From Armatimonadota bacterium (lineage in GTDB: Bacteria > Cloacimonadota > Cloacimonadia > Cloacimonadales > TCS61), in NCBI GenBank assembly GCA_030612605.1, contig JAUWNO010000001.1, positions 1 to 24,370 on the forward strand: a stretch of 24,370 nucleotides of DNA, written 5' to 3'. Shown here one piece after another: positions 7,931 through 15,284 of this stretch. A model generated the notes under the pieces. It had not been told where the DNA came from and did no database searches. It saw only the letters and a list, made by a program, of their open reading frames with translations. Made by a program: the position numbers and the translations under genes. Every line of letters begins with the position of its first letter. Positions within the stretch are counted from its first letter, which is position 1.

Positions 7931-9475
7931 TCATTTCAATAATAACATTTTTTTCGATAGTAACACACCTTCATCAGTTTTTATTCGATACAAATAAATA
8001 CCTGATGATACCTGATTTTGAAAGTTATCGGTTCCGTCCCAAATAATGGGCATTTGATTTTGACAGTTAAAGGTTCTGATCTTTTCTCCCTTGATATTGA
8101 ATATCTCAATAACAGGATTTGCGATAGTAACAGATAAATCGTAACTGATTGTTGTTCCTGAACTGCGACCGGCTCCTGACGGTTTGAAAGGATTTGGGTG
8201 ATTTGTAAGAATGTATTTTACTAAACTAATTTCTTCATTTGTTGAACTACCTCCGGAAAGACCATAAAGAGTAGCAGAATTTACTATAGTTGGATGATCA
8301 CCATCGTTTAGCAAAATTTCGTCTTCACCATCATTATTGAAGTCACCAATATTGCAGAAGTATTTGTTTGCATTATGTATTATATCAGGATTTGTGTCAA
8401 AACTATCTGAACCATAAAGTATATTAATAATACCTGTTCCCGAATTATAATATAAAATGTCTTCATACTCATCATTATTAATATTTGTGTATTCTAAATA
8501 ACCTGATAATGTATAATCTAGATTTAAAATACAATTCTGATTTCCTAAAAAAATTCCTACAGGTGATATAATAACATCTTCAAAGCCATCATTATTAATA
8601 TCTCCTTTGGCATAACCAATTTTATGTGTTCCTCCTAAAATAAAAGTTTCATCTGAGACAAAATCCGGTATAGTATCAATCTCAATTCCTCCGAGATAAA
8701 CCTCTAAAAAGACAGGATCACTCATTGTTTCATCTCTACTTACAATTAAATCGTCAAATCCATCTCCGTTAATATCACCAACTGCTCTAAATCTACCAAA
8801 TTCATCCAAAACATTTCCTTGTATCTGGAAATCAGGAGTCGTGCTAAGTTCTTCACCACCCAGAAAAATCTGAACCAAACCATTCCAGTTGTAGGATGGT
8901 CCTTCTCCCCAAGTTAACAAATCATCAAATCCATCTCCGTTAAAATCATAGCCACCGTTAAAACCTTTATAGTTTAGACCTGTAGGATCTGGAATATAGT
9001 CTTCACCTTGCAGAATAATTTCAGGGTCAAGATCAATTTCTTCTCCTCCAAAGCATATATAGACATCACCAGGATCAAATGAATTTGTACATACAGAATA
9101 TACAATATCTTTATAACCATCATCATTTAGATCTCCACCCCAAGAAATCGCATCACTACCAAAAGGAACTTCTATTTCAAAATTATATGTAGTATCTGGA
9201 ATCTCATTTCCCATAAAAAATTGGAATCTATAAGGATCACCAGGATACCAATGAATAAAATCATCATAGCCATCATTATTCAGATCGCTACCATCGCTGT
9301 TTAAATTGACACACCTAAAGATTACTTCTCCAGGAATTTCCCAAGTAACAATTTCTTCTAATGTGTCTTGTGCATGCAGAAAGGAAAAAGGAAAAAGGTA
9401 AAAGGCAAAAGTAACAAAAATCAAAATAGATATTTTTTTTTTCGATAAATCGGAATTTAACAAAGTTTTTAACAT
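7931..9475 (-). CDS. secreted FG-GAP/VCBS repeat protein with C-terminal FlgD-like sorting domain
   Basis: 514 residues from the ATG at 9473-9475. I chose this start over one 23 codons upstream because CGGAGGTT stands right before it and it opens a clean signal peptide (KKKISILIFVTFAFYLFPFS, ending FLHAQ). The mature part holds at least seven Ca-binding loops of the integrin-like FG-GAP type, D-x-N-x-D-G-x-x-D, for example DLNDDGYKD, DFNGDGFDD, DINGDGFDD, DINNDGFED and DFNNDGEDE. This predicts a beta-propeller. The C-terminal about 90 residues (NHPNPFKP..., IEIFNIKGEKI, WDGTDNFQNQVSSGIYLYRI, KKMLLLK) form the FlgD-Ig-like domain used for type IX-like secretion or surface anchoring. The ligand is unknown. 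The gene sits between 12-bp inverted repeats (7917-7928 and 9567-9578) and may be a mobile unit. Confidence 0.88.
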   Translation of the reverse strand: MLKTLLNSDLSKKKISILIFVTFAFYLFPFSFLHAQDTLEEIVTWEIPGEVIFRCVNLNSDGSDLNNDGYDDFIHWYPGDPYRFQFFMGNEIPDTTYNFEIEVPFGSDAISWGGDLNDDGYKDIVYSVCTNSFDPGDVYICFGGEEIDLDPEIILQGEDYIPDPTGLNYKGFNGGYDFNGDGFDDLLTWGEGPSYNWNGLVQIFLGGEELSTTPDFQIQGNVLDEFGRFRAVGDINGDGFDDLIVSRDETMSDPVFLEVYLGGIEIDTIPDFVSDETFILGGTHKIGYAKGDINNDGFEDVIISPVGIFLGNQNCILNLDYTLSGYLEYTNINNDEYEDILYYNSGTGIINILYGSDSFDTNPDIIHNANKYFCNIGDFNNDGEDEILLNDGDHPTIVNSATLYGLSGGSSTNEEISLVKYILTNHPNPFKPSGAGRSSGTTISYDLSVTIANPVIEIFNIKGEKIRTFNCQNQMPIIWDGTDNFQNQVSSGIYLYRIKTDEGVLLSKKMLLLK

Positions 9476-9566
9476 AATAACCTCCGTTTTATTAACACCC
9501 TCTATATACATATCCCCAAAATCATCAAAATGTGACTTCACCACTCGATATTTTTTTCACTTTCTG

Positions 9567-9629
9567 CTGTGCCTAACATCTATATGCCACGCCAATTATT
9601 TTATGGCGTCTAACCAACCTATAGTTACA
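9567..9629. repeat. 12-bp inverted flank with attC-like hairpin, 5' side of the FG-GAP gene
   Basis: CTGTGCCTAACA (9567-9578) contains GCCTAAC, an RYYYAAC-type core. A hairpin ACGCC-11 nt-GGCGT follows (9589-9609). A second core-like GTCTAAC lies at 9608-9614, and GTTACAA, an imperfect partner, about 50 nt from the first. The order core-stem-loop-stem-core over about 60 bp resembles an attC site, but the second core is poor. Confidence 0.4.
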
Positions 9630-9673
9630 ACGTTTTATGGTGTGACAATTTTAATAAATTATTTATCATACAA

Positions 9674-11386
9674 CTACTCATTTTGATTTTCCAATCTCAG
9701 CTTTCCTGAATTAACCGAATTATACCTCCACTCCGGAATAAAAAAAGCAGCTTTCTCATCATAAGGTCTGTATCTTCGGAAATTGATTTTCATTTCTTTT
9801 GTGTCTTCATTAAATCCGATTTCATTTAAAGGAATCTTAATTTCAACCATCCAGCTATTATCGAAAATCCTGGTTTGAACCTCAAAATTCCCATTCCACT
9901 CTTTATCATATTTATTCTCTTTCAAATCTGTTCTCATATCCCAGATCGCTTCATTGGGATTAACATAAAATTGATAAATTACGTTTCCATCAGCAGATAA
10001 TAAAAATCCCATAGAATCATCATAATAAACATCCTCATCTCTGCCTGTAAAATCAGCTTTCAGGCTGTCTGTATTTTCCTCTGTGCAAATGGTTGCGATA
10101 TAAAGAAATTCGTCATTATGCAGAAAGAAGACCTGCGTTTTATCTAAATTGGAAAGCTCCCCTTCTTCGTCTCCGAACTCATCAACAACAAATGCTCCTT
10201 TCTTTTCTTTCTTAGTAATCATACCATCAATTTCTGGAATCTTCTTAACTTCTGTACTTTGGATTATCCTGGTGATATTCAATGGTTTTTCATATATGAA
10301 TTGCTTTTCTCTTCCGAATGGATAAACAAATTTCAGGATAGGAAGAGGGAAAAAGTTTCCTTGTTTGATAATAATTAATTCCGTTTTCAGAGTATCTCCG
10401 GGTTGGATGGAAACAGGAATTACAGATTCATAAACTATCCAGTTTTCTTTTATTAGAATTTCTATGTTTTCATTAATGGTTTTTTCAGTATCATTATAAA
10501 TGCTGATTTCAATATTTAATTCATCTGGTTTGGAATCATCCTCAGTTCTGCTTTTCGTTTGAATAAATTTTTTGCGAATATTATAAGAGAGTTGCTCTTC
10601 CTCAATTGTAACAAGGTCTTTAGCAAACATATTTCCGGATTTTATGAGAGAAGTGTGAATTTTATCTGCTTCCACTTTGCACCACAGATATTGATAGAAA
10701 ATTCCCAGCTCGTCATTTTCTGCCGGCATTCCACCACCTGAACTGCCCACCAGATAATATTCGATTCCATCAATTTCATTGTACGCATATTGATGCCAGT
10801 GTCCTGTGAAAACAGCATCGACATTATACTCTTTAAATAAATCATGCATGAAATCTTCATTTCCCTCTGCAACCGCATTTGCCCAAAATGGTTTATGCAT
10901 GAAAACATAAATATTGGTTTTATCTTTATTCATTTGCAGGTCTTCTGTGAACCATTCAATCTGGATTTCATCCATTTCATCATAGTTGGAAACTGTAGAA
11001 TTATCTAAAATAATGAAATGTGTGTTTCCATAATCAAATGAATAATACGGGTCATTTCCGGTTTTCTCTGTAAATGTTTTTGCTGATGCTTCATCATAAA
11101 TATCGTGATTCCCCGGTATGTAATAAACAGGACATTCAAAAATTTTCATTGTTTCCATAGGAACGTCCCAATCGCTCAGAATTCGTCCGTCTTCAACTAA
11201 ATCTCCCACAGTGACCACAAAATCCGGACGAAGATTGCTCATCTCTTTCACTACCAATTCAAAAGCTTCCTGGTCTGCTCCACCGGTTCTGTCACCTAAA
11301 ATAGCAAAGTGAAAATTGTCTTCTGCGATTAACGTGAATGTTAATAATAAGATAATAAATATTATTATAATTTTAAAATTTCTCAT
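9674..11386 (-). CDS. exported calcineurin-like metallophosphoesterase with CBM9-like C-terminal domain
   Basis: 570 residues. A signal peptide (NFKIIIIFIILLLTFTLIAE) exports it. The phosphoesterase domain (about 24-215) has the metal-binding set GDRTGG (31-36), GDLVEDG (61-67), GNHD (92-95), MHKP (163-166) and GHWH (195-198), so it probably hydrolyses phosphate esters outside the cytoplasm. A beta-rich middle part (about 280-370) is followed by a carbohydrate-binding family 9-like domain (about 375-570: ...DKTQVFFLHNDEFLYIA..., the DDSMGF loop, WMVEIKIPLNEIG). This fusion is known in FCB bacteria; I infer action on a glycan- or envelope-linked phosphate. There is no FlgD-like tail. The start ATG follows AGGGGAGC. 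Downstream lie the attC-like repeats. Confidence 0.9.
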   Translation of the reverse strand: MRNFKIIIIFIILLLTFTLIAEDNFHFAILGDRTGGADQEAFELVVKEMSNLRPDFVVTVGDLVEDGRILSDWDVPMETMKIFECPVYYIPGNHDIYDEASAKTFTEKTGNDPYYSFDYGNTHFIILDNSTVSNYDEMDEIQIEWFTEDLQMNKDKTNIYVFMHKPFWANAVAEGNEDFMHDLFKEYNVDAVFTGHWHQYAYNEIDGIEYYLVGSSGGGMPAENDELGIFYQYLWCKVEADKIHTSLIKSGNMFAKDLVTIEEEQLSYNIRKKFIQTKSRTEDDSKPDELNIEISIYNDTEKTINENIEILIKENWIVYESVIPVSIQPGDTLKTELIIIKQGNFFPLPILKFVYPFGREKQFIYEKPLNITRIIQSTEVKKIPEIDGMITKKEKKGAFVVDEFGDEEGELSNLDKTQVFFLHNDEFLYIATICTEENTDSLKADFTGRDEDVYYDDSMGFLLSADGNVIYQFYVNPNEAIWDMRTDLKENKYDKEWNGNFEVQTRIFDNSWMVEIKIPLNEIGFNEDTKEMKINFRRYRPYDEKAAFFIPEWRYNSVNSGKLRLENQNE

Positions 11387-11433
11387 ATAAGCTCCCCTAA
11401 AAAAAACTTGAGTTCTCCCGCTTCCTGCCTGTC

Positions 11434-11453
11434 ATTCCCACGAAAGTGGGAAT
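11434..11453. repeat. perfect hairpin with GAAA tetraloop
   Basis: ATTCCCAC-GAAA-GTGGGAAT, then CTAC. This is a short form of the arms seen in the 56-bp dispersed repeat (the ...GAAAG... and GGGAATCTAC ends). It lies just upstream of the phosphoesterase start, in a 305-bp gap (11387-11691) that otherwise contains the hairpin at 11548, repeat copy B and a terminator, and no gene. Confidence 0.7.
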
Positions 11454-11547
11454 CTACGAAAAGAGAACAGAAAATAGTTTCCTGCTTTTTTAGCTTGTTC
11501 CCAAACTTTTAACCCGTTGAATAACAGGTCTGTTCGGGAATACAATG

Positions 11548-11573
11548 CGTTACGAAAGAGGACTTTCGTAACG
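11548..11573. repeat. perfect 11-bp stem hairpin
   Basis: CGTTACGAAAG (11548-11558), loop AGGA, CTTTCGTAACG (11563-11573). There is no T-run on either side. It lies next to repeat copy B and is more likely a repeat unit than a terminator. Confidence 0.65.
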
Positions 11574-11577
11574 AGCA

Positions 11578-11633
11578 ATTTTTTGTGGATTCCCGTCCCC
11601 AATCAAGTTGAGGACAAACTTTCACAGGAATGA
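11578..11633 (-). repeat. dispersed 56-bp repeat, copy B (inverted)
   Basis: Reverse complement of 7792-7847 with four mismatches. Together the two copies bracket the FG-GAP and phosphoesterase genes as a 3.8-kb inverted-repeat-flanked block. Confidence 0.8.
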
Positions 11634-11642
11634 CAATAAGTT

Positions 11643-11680
11643 AAAACTTCGGAAGCCTTTAAAGACTTCCGAAGCTTTTT
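11643..11680 (-). terminator. intrinsic terminator after the solute-binding protein gene
   Basis: CTTCGGAAG (11647-11655) pairs perfectly with CTTCCGAAG (11666-11674). On the - strand the stem is preceded by AAAAAG and followed by TTTTAA. On the + strand it is followed by CTTTTT, so it could work in both directions. It lies 12 nt beyond the stop of the gene ending at 11692. Confidence 0.65.
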
Positions 11681-11691
11681 ACTGATTCCTC

Positions 11692-12441
11692 TTAAACTCC
11701 CCGCTTTTTCAAAATCTTATCAAAAGTCCCGTCTTCTTTTATCTTGTCTAAAGCAGCCTGTAATTTCTTAACAACCGCATCAGAAGTATTTTTATTGATG
11801 GCAAGATAATATCCGCCTTTGGTGAGTTCTTCCAGGATAAATACTCCATTGATAACTTCTTCTGGTTTAAAGCCGGCTTCCTTTACAATATAACTTGCAG
11901 TTACATCCGGCATGGGCCACAAATCGATCTCTTTGTTCATCAGCTTTTCAAAATTGGCTTTGTTGTTTTCAGACACGATTAACTGCTCATCAATCTCGAA
12001 ACCTTTAGATTTGAAAAAGCTTTCCCGTGCATCACCCGGAGTGATCCCGATTTTGTACTTTTCCATTTCTTCTAAAGCTAAGATTTCAATATCCTCTCTT
12101 TCTGCCAGAACAAAAACTGAATAATTCGTGGGAGCAATTGTTCCCACCCATTTGAAAAGTTCTTCCCTGTCCGGTCTGCGGCTTGTTGAAAATAAGATGC
12201 AATTTTTTGTGCTCAGAGCAGTTTCATAAGATTCTTTCCAGGGATGAACCTGAACCTCATAAGATATTCCTGCTTCGGTTAAAATGGCTTTCACAACCTC
12301 TGTTGATAAGCCAGCTATTTCTCCATCCTTTGTAAAATTAAAAGGTGGAAATTCCTCTGTTAACACCACAAGATGCTGTTTGGCGCATGACAAAATAAGC
12401 ACCATGCAAAGTAACAGAACAAATTTAATTCCTGCTTTCAT
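11692..12441 (-). CDS. lipoprotein, family 3 extracellular solute-binding protein
   Basis: 249 residues from the ATG at 12439-12441, which follows CGGAGGG. The open frame extends 53 codons further up, but that part is the low-complexity and comM-fragment region and has no signal sequence at its start. The chosen start gives a lipoprotein signal (MKAGIKFVLLLCMVLILSC, Cys19). The mature protein fits the polar amino-acid-type binding fold: TEEFPPFNF near the start, GLSTEVVKAILTEAG, WVGTIAPTNYSVF, YKIGITPGDARESFF, and GYYLAINKNTSDAVVKKLQAALDKIKEDGTFDKILKK at the end. No permease or ATPase genes are next to it, so it is an orphan binding protein, either serving a transporter elsewhere or acting in sensing. 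A terminator hairpin follows. Confidence 0.88.
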   Translation of the reverse strand: MKAGIKFVLLLCMVLILSCAKQHLVVLTEEFPPFNFTKDGEIAGLSTEVVKAILTEAGISYEVQVHPWKESYETALSTKNCILFSTSRRPDREELFKWVGTIAPTNYSVFVLAEREDIEILALEEMEKYKIGITPGDARESFFKSKGFEIDEQLIVSENNKANFEKLMNKEIDLWPMPDVTASYIVKEAGFKPEEVINGVFILEELTKGGYYLAINKNTSDAVVKKLQAALDKIKEDGTFDKILKKRGV

Positions 12442-12493
12442 TTTTTCCCTCCGTTTTTTTTCTCCAACTATTTTGGATTTTTTTCTTTCTTTT

Positions 12494-12553
12494 TTACTCC
12501 CAAAACTTTCTGTCCAGACTACGATATTGCACAGCTTCGCTGATGTAGATATT
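12494..12553 (-). pseudogene. fragment of a comM 3' end
   Basis: On the - strand this reads NIYISEAVQYRSLDRKFWE then TAA, matching the last residues of the intact ComM in this window (SEAVQYRSLDRKFWE, stop at 13638-13640). The DNA match to 13638-13690 is about 80 percent by eye over roughly 50 bp, and homology stops upstream of it. It is out of frame with the longer open frame that covers it. It is a decayed duplicate of the gene end, in the same orientation as comM. Confidence 0.75.
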
Positions 12554-12690
12554 GGAAAGAACTTCCGTAGAAATACCGAAAAGCCAACTCGGGCTTCCAC
12601 TTATAGAGTTAAAAAATACAATCAGTCCGAATACTGAATATTTTTAACACAATGTCCCTGACTGTCCACTTAAAAAACAGGTTAGTCCAA

Positions 12691-12828
12691 TTATTTTTTC
12701 TTCGGCGGCGGCGGCGGCGGCGGCGGCTTTATACGATCTGGTGGTGGACTAACATTCCGTCCTTTGTTAACTCCTTCTCGAATTATCGTAGATCTAGGTG
12801 GTGGTGGATTTGATTCTTTCTTTCCCAT
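12691..12828 (-). CDS. small proline-rich protein
   Basis: 45 residues: MGKKESNPPPPRSTIIREG, then NKGRNVSPPPDRIK, then eight prolines and KKK. The ATG (12826-12828) follows GGGAGGT with ideal spacing. It overlaps the 3' end of the membrane protein gene by 35 nt in another frame, so translation is probably coupled. The eight prolines are encoded by an uninterrupted CCG run (12703-12726), GC-rich against an AT-rich background. It has no signal peptide or membrane helix; the protein is basic and likely disordered. I do not recognise a named family. Polyproline runs bind SH3/WW/EVH1-like surfaces in general and stall ribosomes without EF-P; a function here is not known. I infer that it works with the upstream membrane protein. 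Confidence 0.7.
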   Translation of the reverse strand: MGKKESNPPPPRSTIIREGVNKGRNVSPPPDRIKPPPPPPPPKKK

Positions 12829-13453
12829 TTTTTACCTCCCACGTTTTTTTCATAAATTCAACCATTTTAACTTCTTTCACATCGACCATTATTGAATTTA
12901 AACCTGTTAGTTGAATTTCTCCTTTTTCTTTGCCTTTCTCATCAGAATCAAGCCATGAGGCTTGTACGAGGACAAAATGTCCTTTTTCTGAATCCGATGG
13001 CCATTCTTTTACCCAACCATAAAGCCGTCTCTCACCGTCCAAATGAAGGACAATATATGTCTCATTATCTTTATCTAGAAACGTTCCGAACCATTCAGAA
13101 GGATATGAAGTTTCCTTAGTAATGTTCCAATTTCGTAGTTTTGTGTGAACTTTATCGTTATTAGCGTAATAAGAAAAAATAATTCCAAATAGTATAGCAA
13201 CAGCTATAGACCAAATTAAGTTAGAATATGAATTCCAGTTAAATAAAGGCAATTTGTTTCCAATCAAGAACATCAATTCTTTGAATAGATAAACAAACCC
13301 CTGTATAAAAATTGTAAAAATAAGAGCTTGCACAACTCTCTCAAATTGAGACGGCTTTGGGAATGAGGTTAAACCATAAAAAATCCAAGCCGCTACAAAT
13401 CCTGGAAATAAATATTGAAATAATGTAACAAGGTCTTTTGATAAAGATTCCAT
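12794..13453 (-). CDS. three-helix membrane protein, DUF6338-like
   Basis: 219 residues. Three membrane helices fill the N-terminal half (about 11-28, 40-60, 77-97). A cytoplasmic-type domain follows (about 110-200) with SEWFGTFL, TYIVLHLDGERRLYGWVKEWPS and GHFVLVQASWLD. I recognise this as resembling the uncharacterised DUF6338 family; no biochemical role is known to me. A C-terminal charged tail ends in KSTTT, inside the overlap with the small proline-rich gene. The start ATG follows AGAGGT. The spacer to comM (13454-13637) is AT-rich without a gene. The pair is flanked by comM 3'-end sequences on both sides (12494-12553 and 13638 onward), suggesting insertion as a unit. Confidence 0.75.
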   Translation of the reverse strand: MESLSKDLVTLFQYLFPGFVAAWIFYGLTSFPKPSQFERVVQALIFTIFIQGFVYLFKELMFLIGNKLPLFNWNSYSNLIWSIAVAILFGIIFSYYANNDKVHTKLRNWNITKETSYPSEWFGTFLDKDNETYIVLHLDGERRLYGWVKEWPSDSEKGHFVLVQASWLDSDEKGKEKGEIQLTGLNSIMVDVKEVKMVEFMKKTWEVKNGKERIKSTTT

Positions 13454-13637
13454 TTGTAATTTTACCTCTATTATTCAACTTTGTTAATGCTAATATACAT
13501 TATGCTGCTTGTTTATGCAGTATAGGAATAATCATCTAATATGACTTAATTAATAAACTACTTAACTTATTGAACAACATACAAAAAAATCGAATCATTT
13601 TCTATGTCAATATTATTTCCTGTAACATTTTTAAAAT

Positions 13638-15176
13638 TTATTCCCAAAATTTCCTGTCCAAACTCCGATATTGAACTGCTTCGCTGACGTGAGCTACTGT
13701 TATATTTTCACTTTCTTCCAGATCAGCAATTGTACGGGAAACCTTTAAAATTCTATCATAAGCCCTGGCAGAAAGTCCCATCTTATCCATTGCCATTTTG
13801 AGCACATTTTTACTTTCATCATCCAATTGGCAATATTTTCTTATCTGTTTGGGATTCATCTGGGAATTACTGTAAATTTTTTCAACTGCAAATCTTTCCA
13901 ATTGGATGTCTCGTGATATATTCACTCTTTGCCTGATACTTTCGGATTTCTCTCCGGTTGGAAGTCCGCTGAGTTCTTCATATTTCACAGCAGGAACTTC
14001 CATGTGAATATCGATCCTATCCAGAAGCGGACCGGAAATCCGGGAGCGATATCTTTGAATATTGGCAATCGGACATGAACAAGTGTGTCCTTCCACATTG
14101 CTGCCGAAATATCCACACGGACAAGGATTCATGGAAGCAACCATCATAAACTTAGCAGGAAATTCCAGGCTTTGAGTAGCTCGTGAAATAGTTACAACCT
14201 CATCTTCAAGCGGCTGGCGAAGAACTTCCAACACAGATTTTTTAAATTCCGGCAATTCATCCAAAAAGAGAACTCCATTATGAGATAAAGATACTTCTCC
14301 GGGTTTGGGATAACTTCCACCGCCAATCAGGGCAACATCGCTAATTGTGTGATGCGGAGAACGAAACGGACGACTGGTTACAACTCCCTTTCTGCTACCG
14401 ATCAAACCTGCAACAGAATGTATTTTGGTGGTCTCCAAAGATTCTTCCAAAGTCAATCCCGGCAGAATTGTAGGAATACGTCGGGCTAACATTGTTTTCC
14501 CAGAACCTGGGGGACCGAGCATAAGCACATTATGTCCGCCTGCTGCTGCTACTTCCAAAGCTCTTTTCACATGAAACTGCCCTTTCACATCATACATATC
14601 AACCGGACTTTCATTCAGTTGAGCAAAAATTTCCTTTTTATCTACTTTGACAGGTTCAATCTCGATCTTTCCTTCCAGAAAGTTCACAACTTCATTCAAC
14701 GAAGTTGCGGGAAAAACATTTAATTCTTCAATAATAGCAGCTTCTTTTGCGTTCTCATAGGGAAGAATAAGACCATCCAGTTCATCTTTCCAGCAAGCTA
14801 TGGCAACCGGCAGAACTCCACGAACAGGTCGCAAATTGCCGTCTAAAGATAGTTCTCCTATAAAAGCATATCTTTCCATTTTATTTGATTTCATCTGGTG
14901 CAAAGCTAAAACTAAAGCTAATGAAGTGGGAAGGTCCAATGCCACGCCATCTTTTTTAATATCTGCAGGAGCGAGATTAACAGTATATCTGTGGGTCGGA
15001 AACCTGAAACCGGAATTCTTAATTGCTGCTGAAACTCTATCCCGGCTTTCTTTCACAGAATTGGATGGTAATCCTACAATGTTAAATTTGTACAATCCAC
15101 CTTTAACATCTGCTTCCACAATGATCTGCTCAGCATCGATTCCCTGAATTGCATACGAAATTGTTCTGCCGTACAT
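13638..15176 (-). CDS. comM: ComM/YifB family AAA+ ATPase (Mg chelatase-like)
   Basis: 512 residues from the ATG at 15174-15176, chosen because AAAGGAG precedes it and MYGRTISYAIQGIDA is the conserved family start; an ATG 8 codons upstream lacks this support. The domains are an N-terminal ChlI-like Lon-S5-fold part (about 20-140: GLPSNSVKESRDRV, NLAPADIKKDG), an AAA+ core with Walker A GPPGSGKT (221-228) and Walker B VLFLDE (302-307), the Cys-rich MNPCPCGYFG...CSCP loop, SGPLLDRIDIH, and a Mg-chelatase C-terminal helical domain (SARAYDRILKVSRTIADL). ComM is a hexameric helicase promoting branch migration in natural transformation. The length is normal. It stands alone between the inserted pair and the lamin-tail protein. 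Confidence 0.95.
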   Translation of the reverse strand: MYGRTISYAIQGIDAEQIIVEADVKGGLYKFNIVGLPSNSVKESRDRVSAAIKNSGFRFPTHRYTVNLAPADIKKDGVALDLPTSLALVLALHQMKSNKMERYAFIGELSLDGNLRPVRGVLPVAIACWKDELDGLILPYENAKEAAIIEELNVFPATSLNEVVNFLEGKIEIEPVKVDKKEIFAQLNESPVDMYDVKGQFHVKRALEVAAAGGHNVLMLGPPGSGKTMLARRIPTILPGLTLEESLETTKIHSVAGLIGSRKGVVTSRPFRSPHHTISDVALIGGGSYPKPGEVSLSHNGVLFLDELPEFKKSVLEVLRQPLEDEVVTISRATQSLEFPAKFMMVASMNPCPCGYFGSNVEGHTCSCPIANIQRYRSRISGPLLDRIDIHMEVPAVKYEELSGLPTGEKSESIRQRVNISRDIQLERFAVEKIYSNSQMNPKQIRKYCQLDDESKNVLKMAMDKMGLSARAYDRILKVSRTIADLEESENITVAHVSEAVQYRSLDRKFWE

Positions 15177-15193
15177 AAATGCTCCTTTAATTT

Positions 15194-15233
15194 GCATCAA
15201 CCGTGTTGATGCTTAAAATATCACGGATATTTT
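15194..15233. repeat. two hairpins upstream of comM
   Basis: GCATCAA-CCGTG-TTGATGC (15194-15212) and AAAATATC-ACG-GATATTTT (15215-15233), both perfect. They lie between the comM start and the end of the lamin-tail gene and would be in the comM leader or the tail of the upstream transcript. Confidence 0.6.
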
Positions 15234-15252
15234 ACTCCAAATTCAACCTTTC

Positions 15253-15271
15253 CGAAGGTTCGAAACCTTCG
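15253..15271 (-). terminator. hairpin after the lamin-tail protein gene
   Basis: CGAAGGTT-CGA-AACCTTCG, perfect 8-bp stem, 13 nt past the stop at 15285. There is no strong T-run, so termination is plausible but not certain. Confidence 0.5.
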
Positions 15272-15284
15272 CAAGATTTAATAT

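Noticed and set aside
7819..8046. 75-residue + strand frame
   Set aside because: It runs through the repeat copy A and attC-like segment into the antisense of the FG-GAP gene; no ribosome site and no protein-like pattern.
12442..12600. N-terminal extension of the solute-binding protein
   Set aside because: The extension covers a comM fragment in another frame and Lys/Arg-rich drift; the internal ATG has the ribosome site and lipoprotein signal.
12681..12753. GTTAGTCC / GGACTAAC inverted pair around the CCG tract
   Set aside because: Eight-base arms 57 nt apart, partly coding; does not fit attC cores and may be chance.
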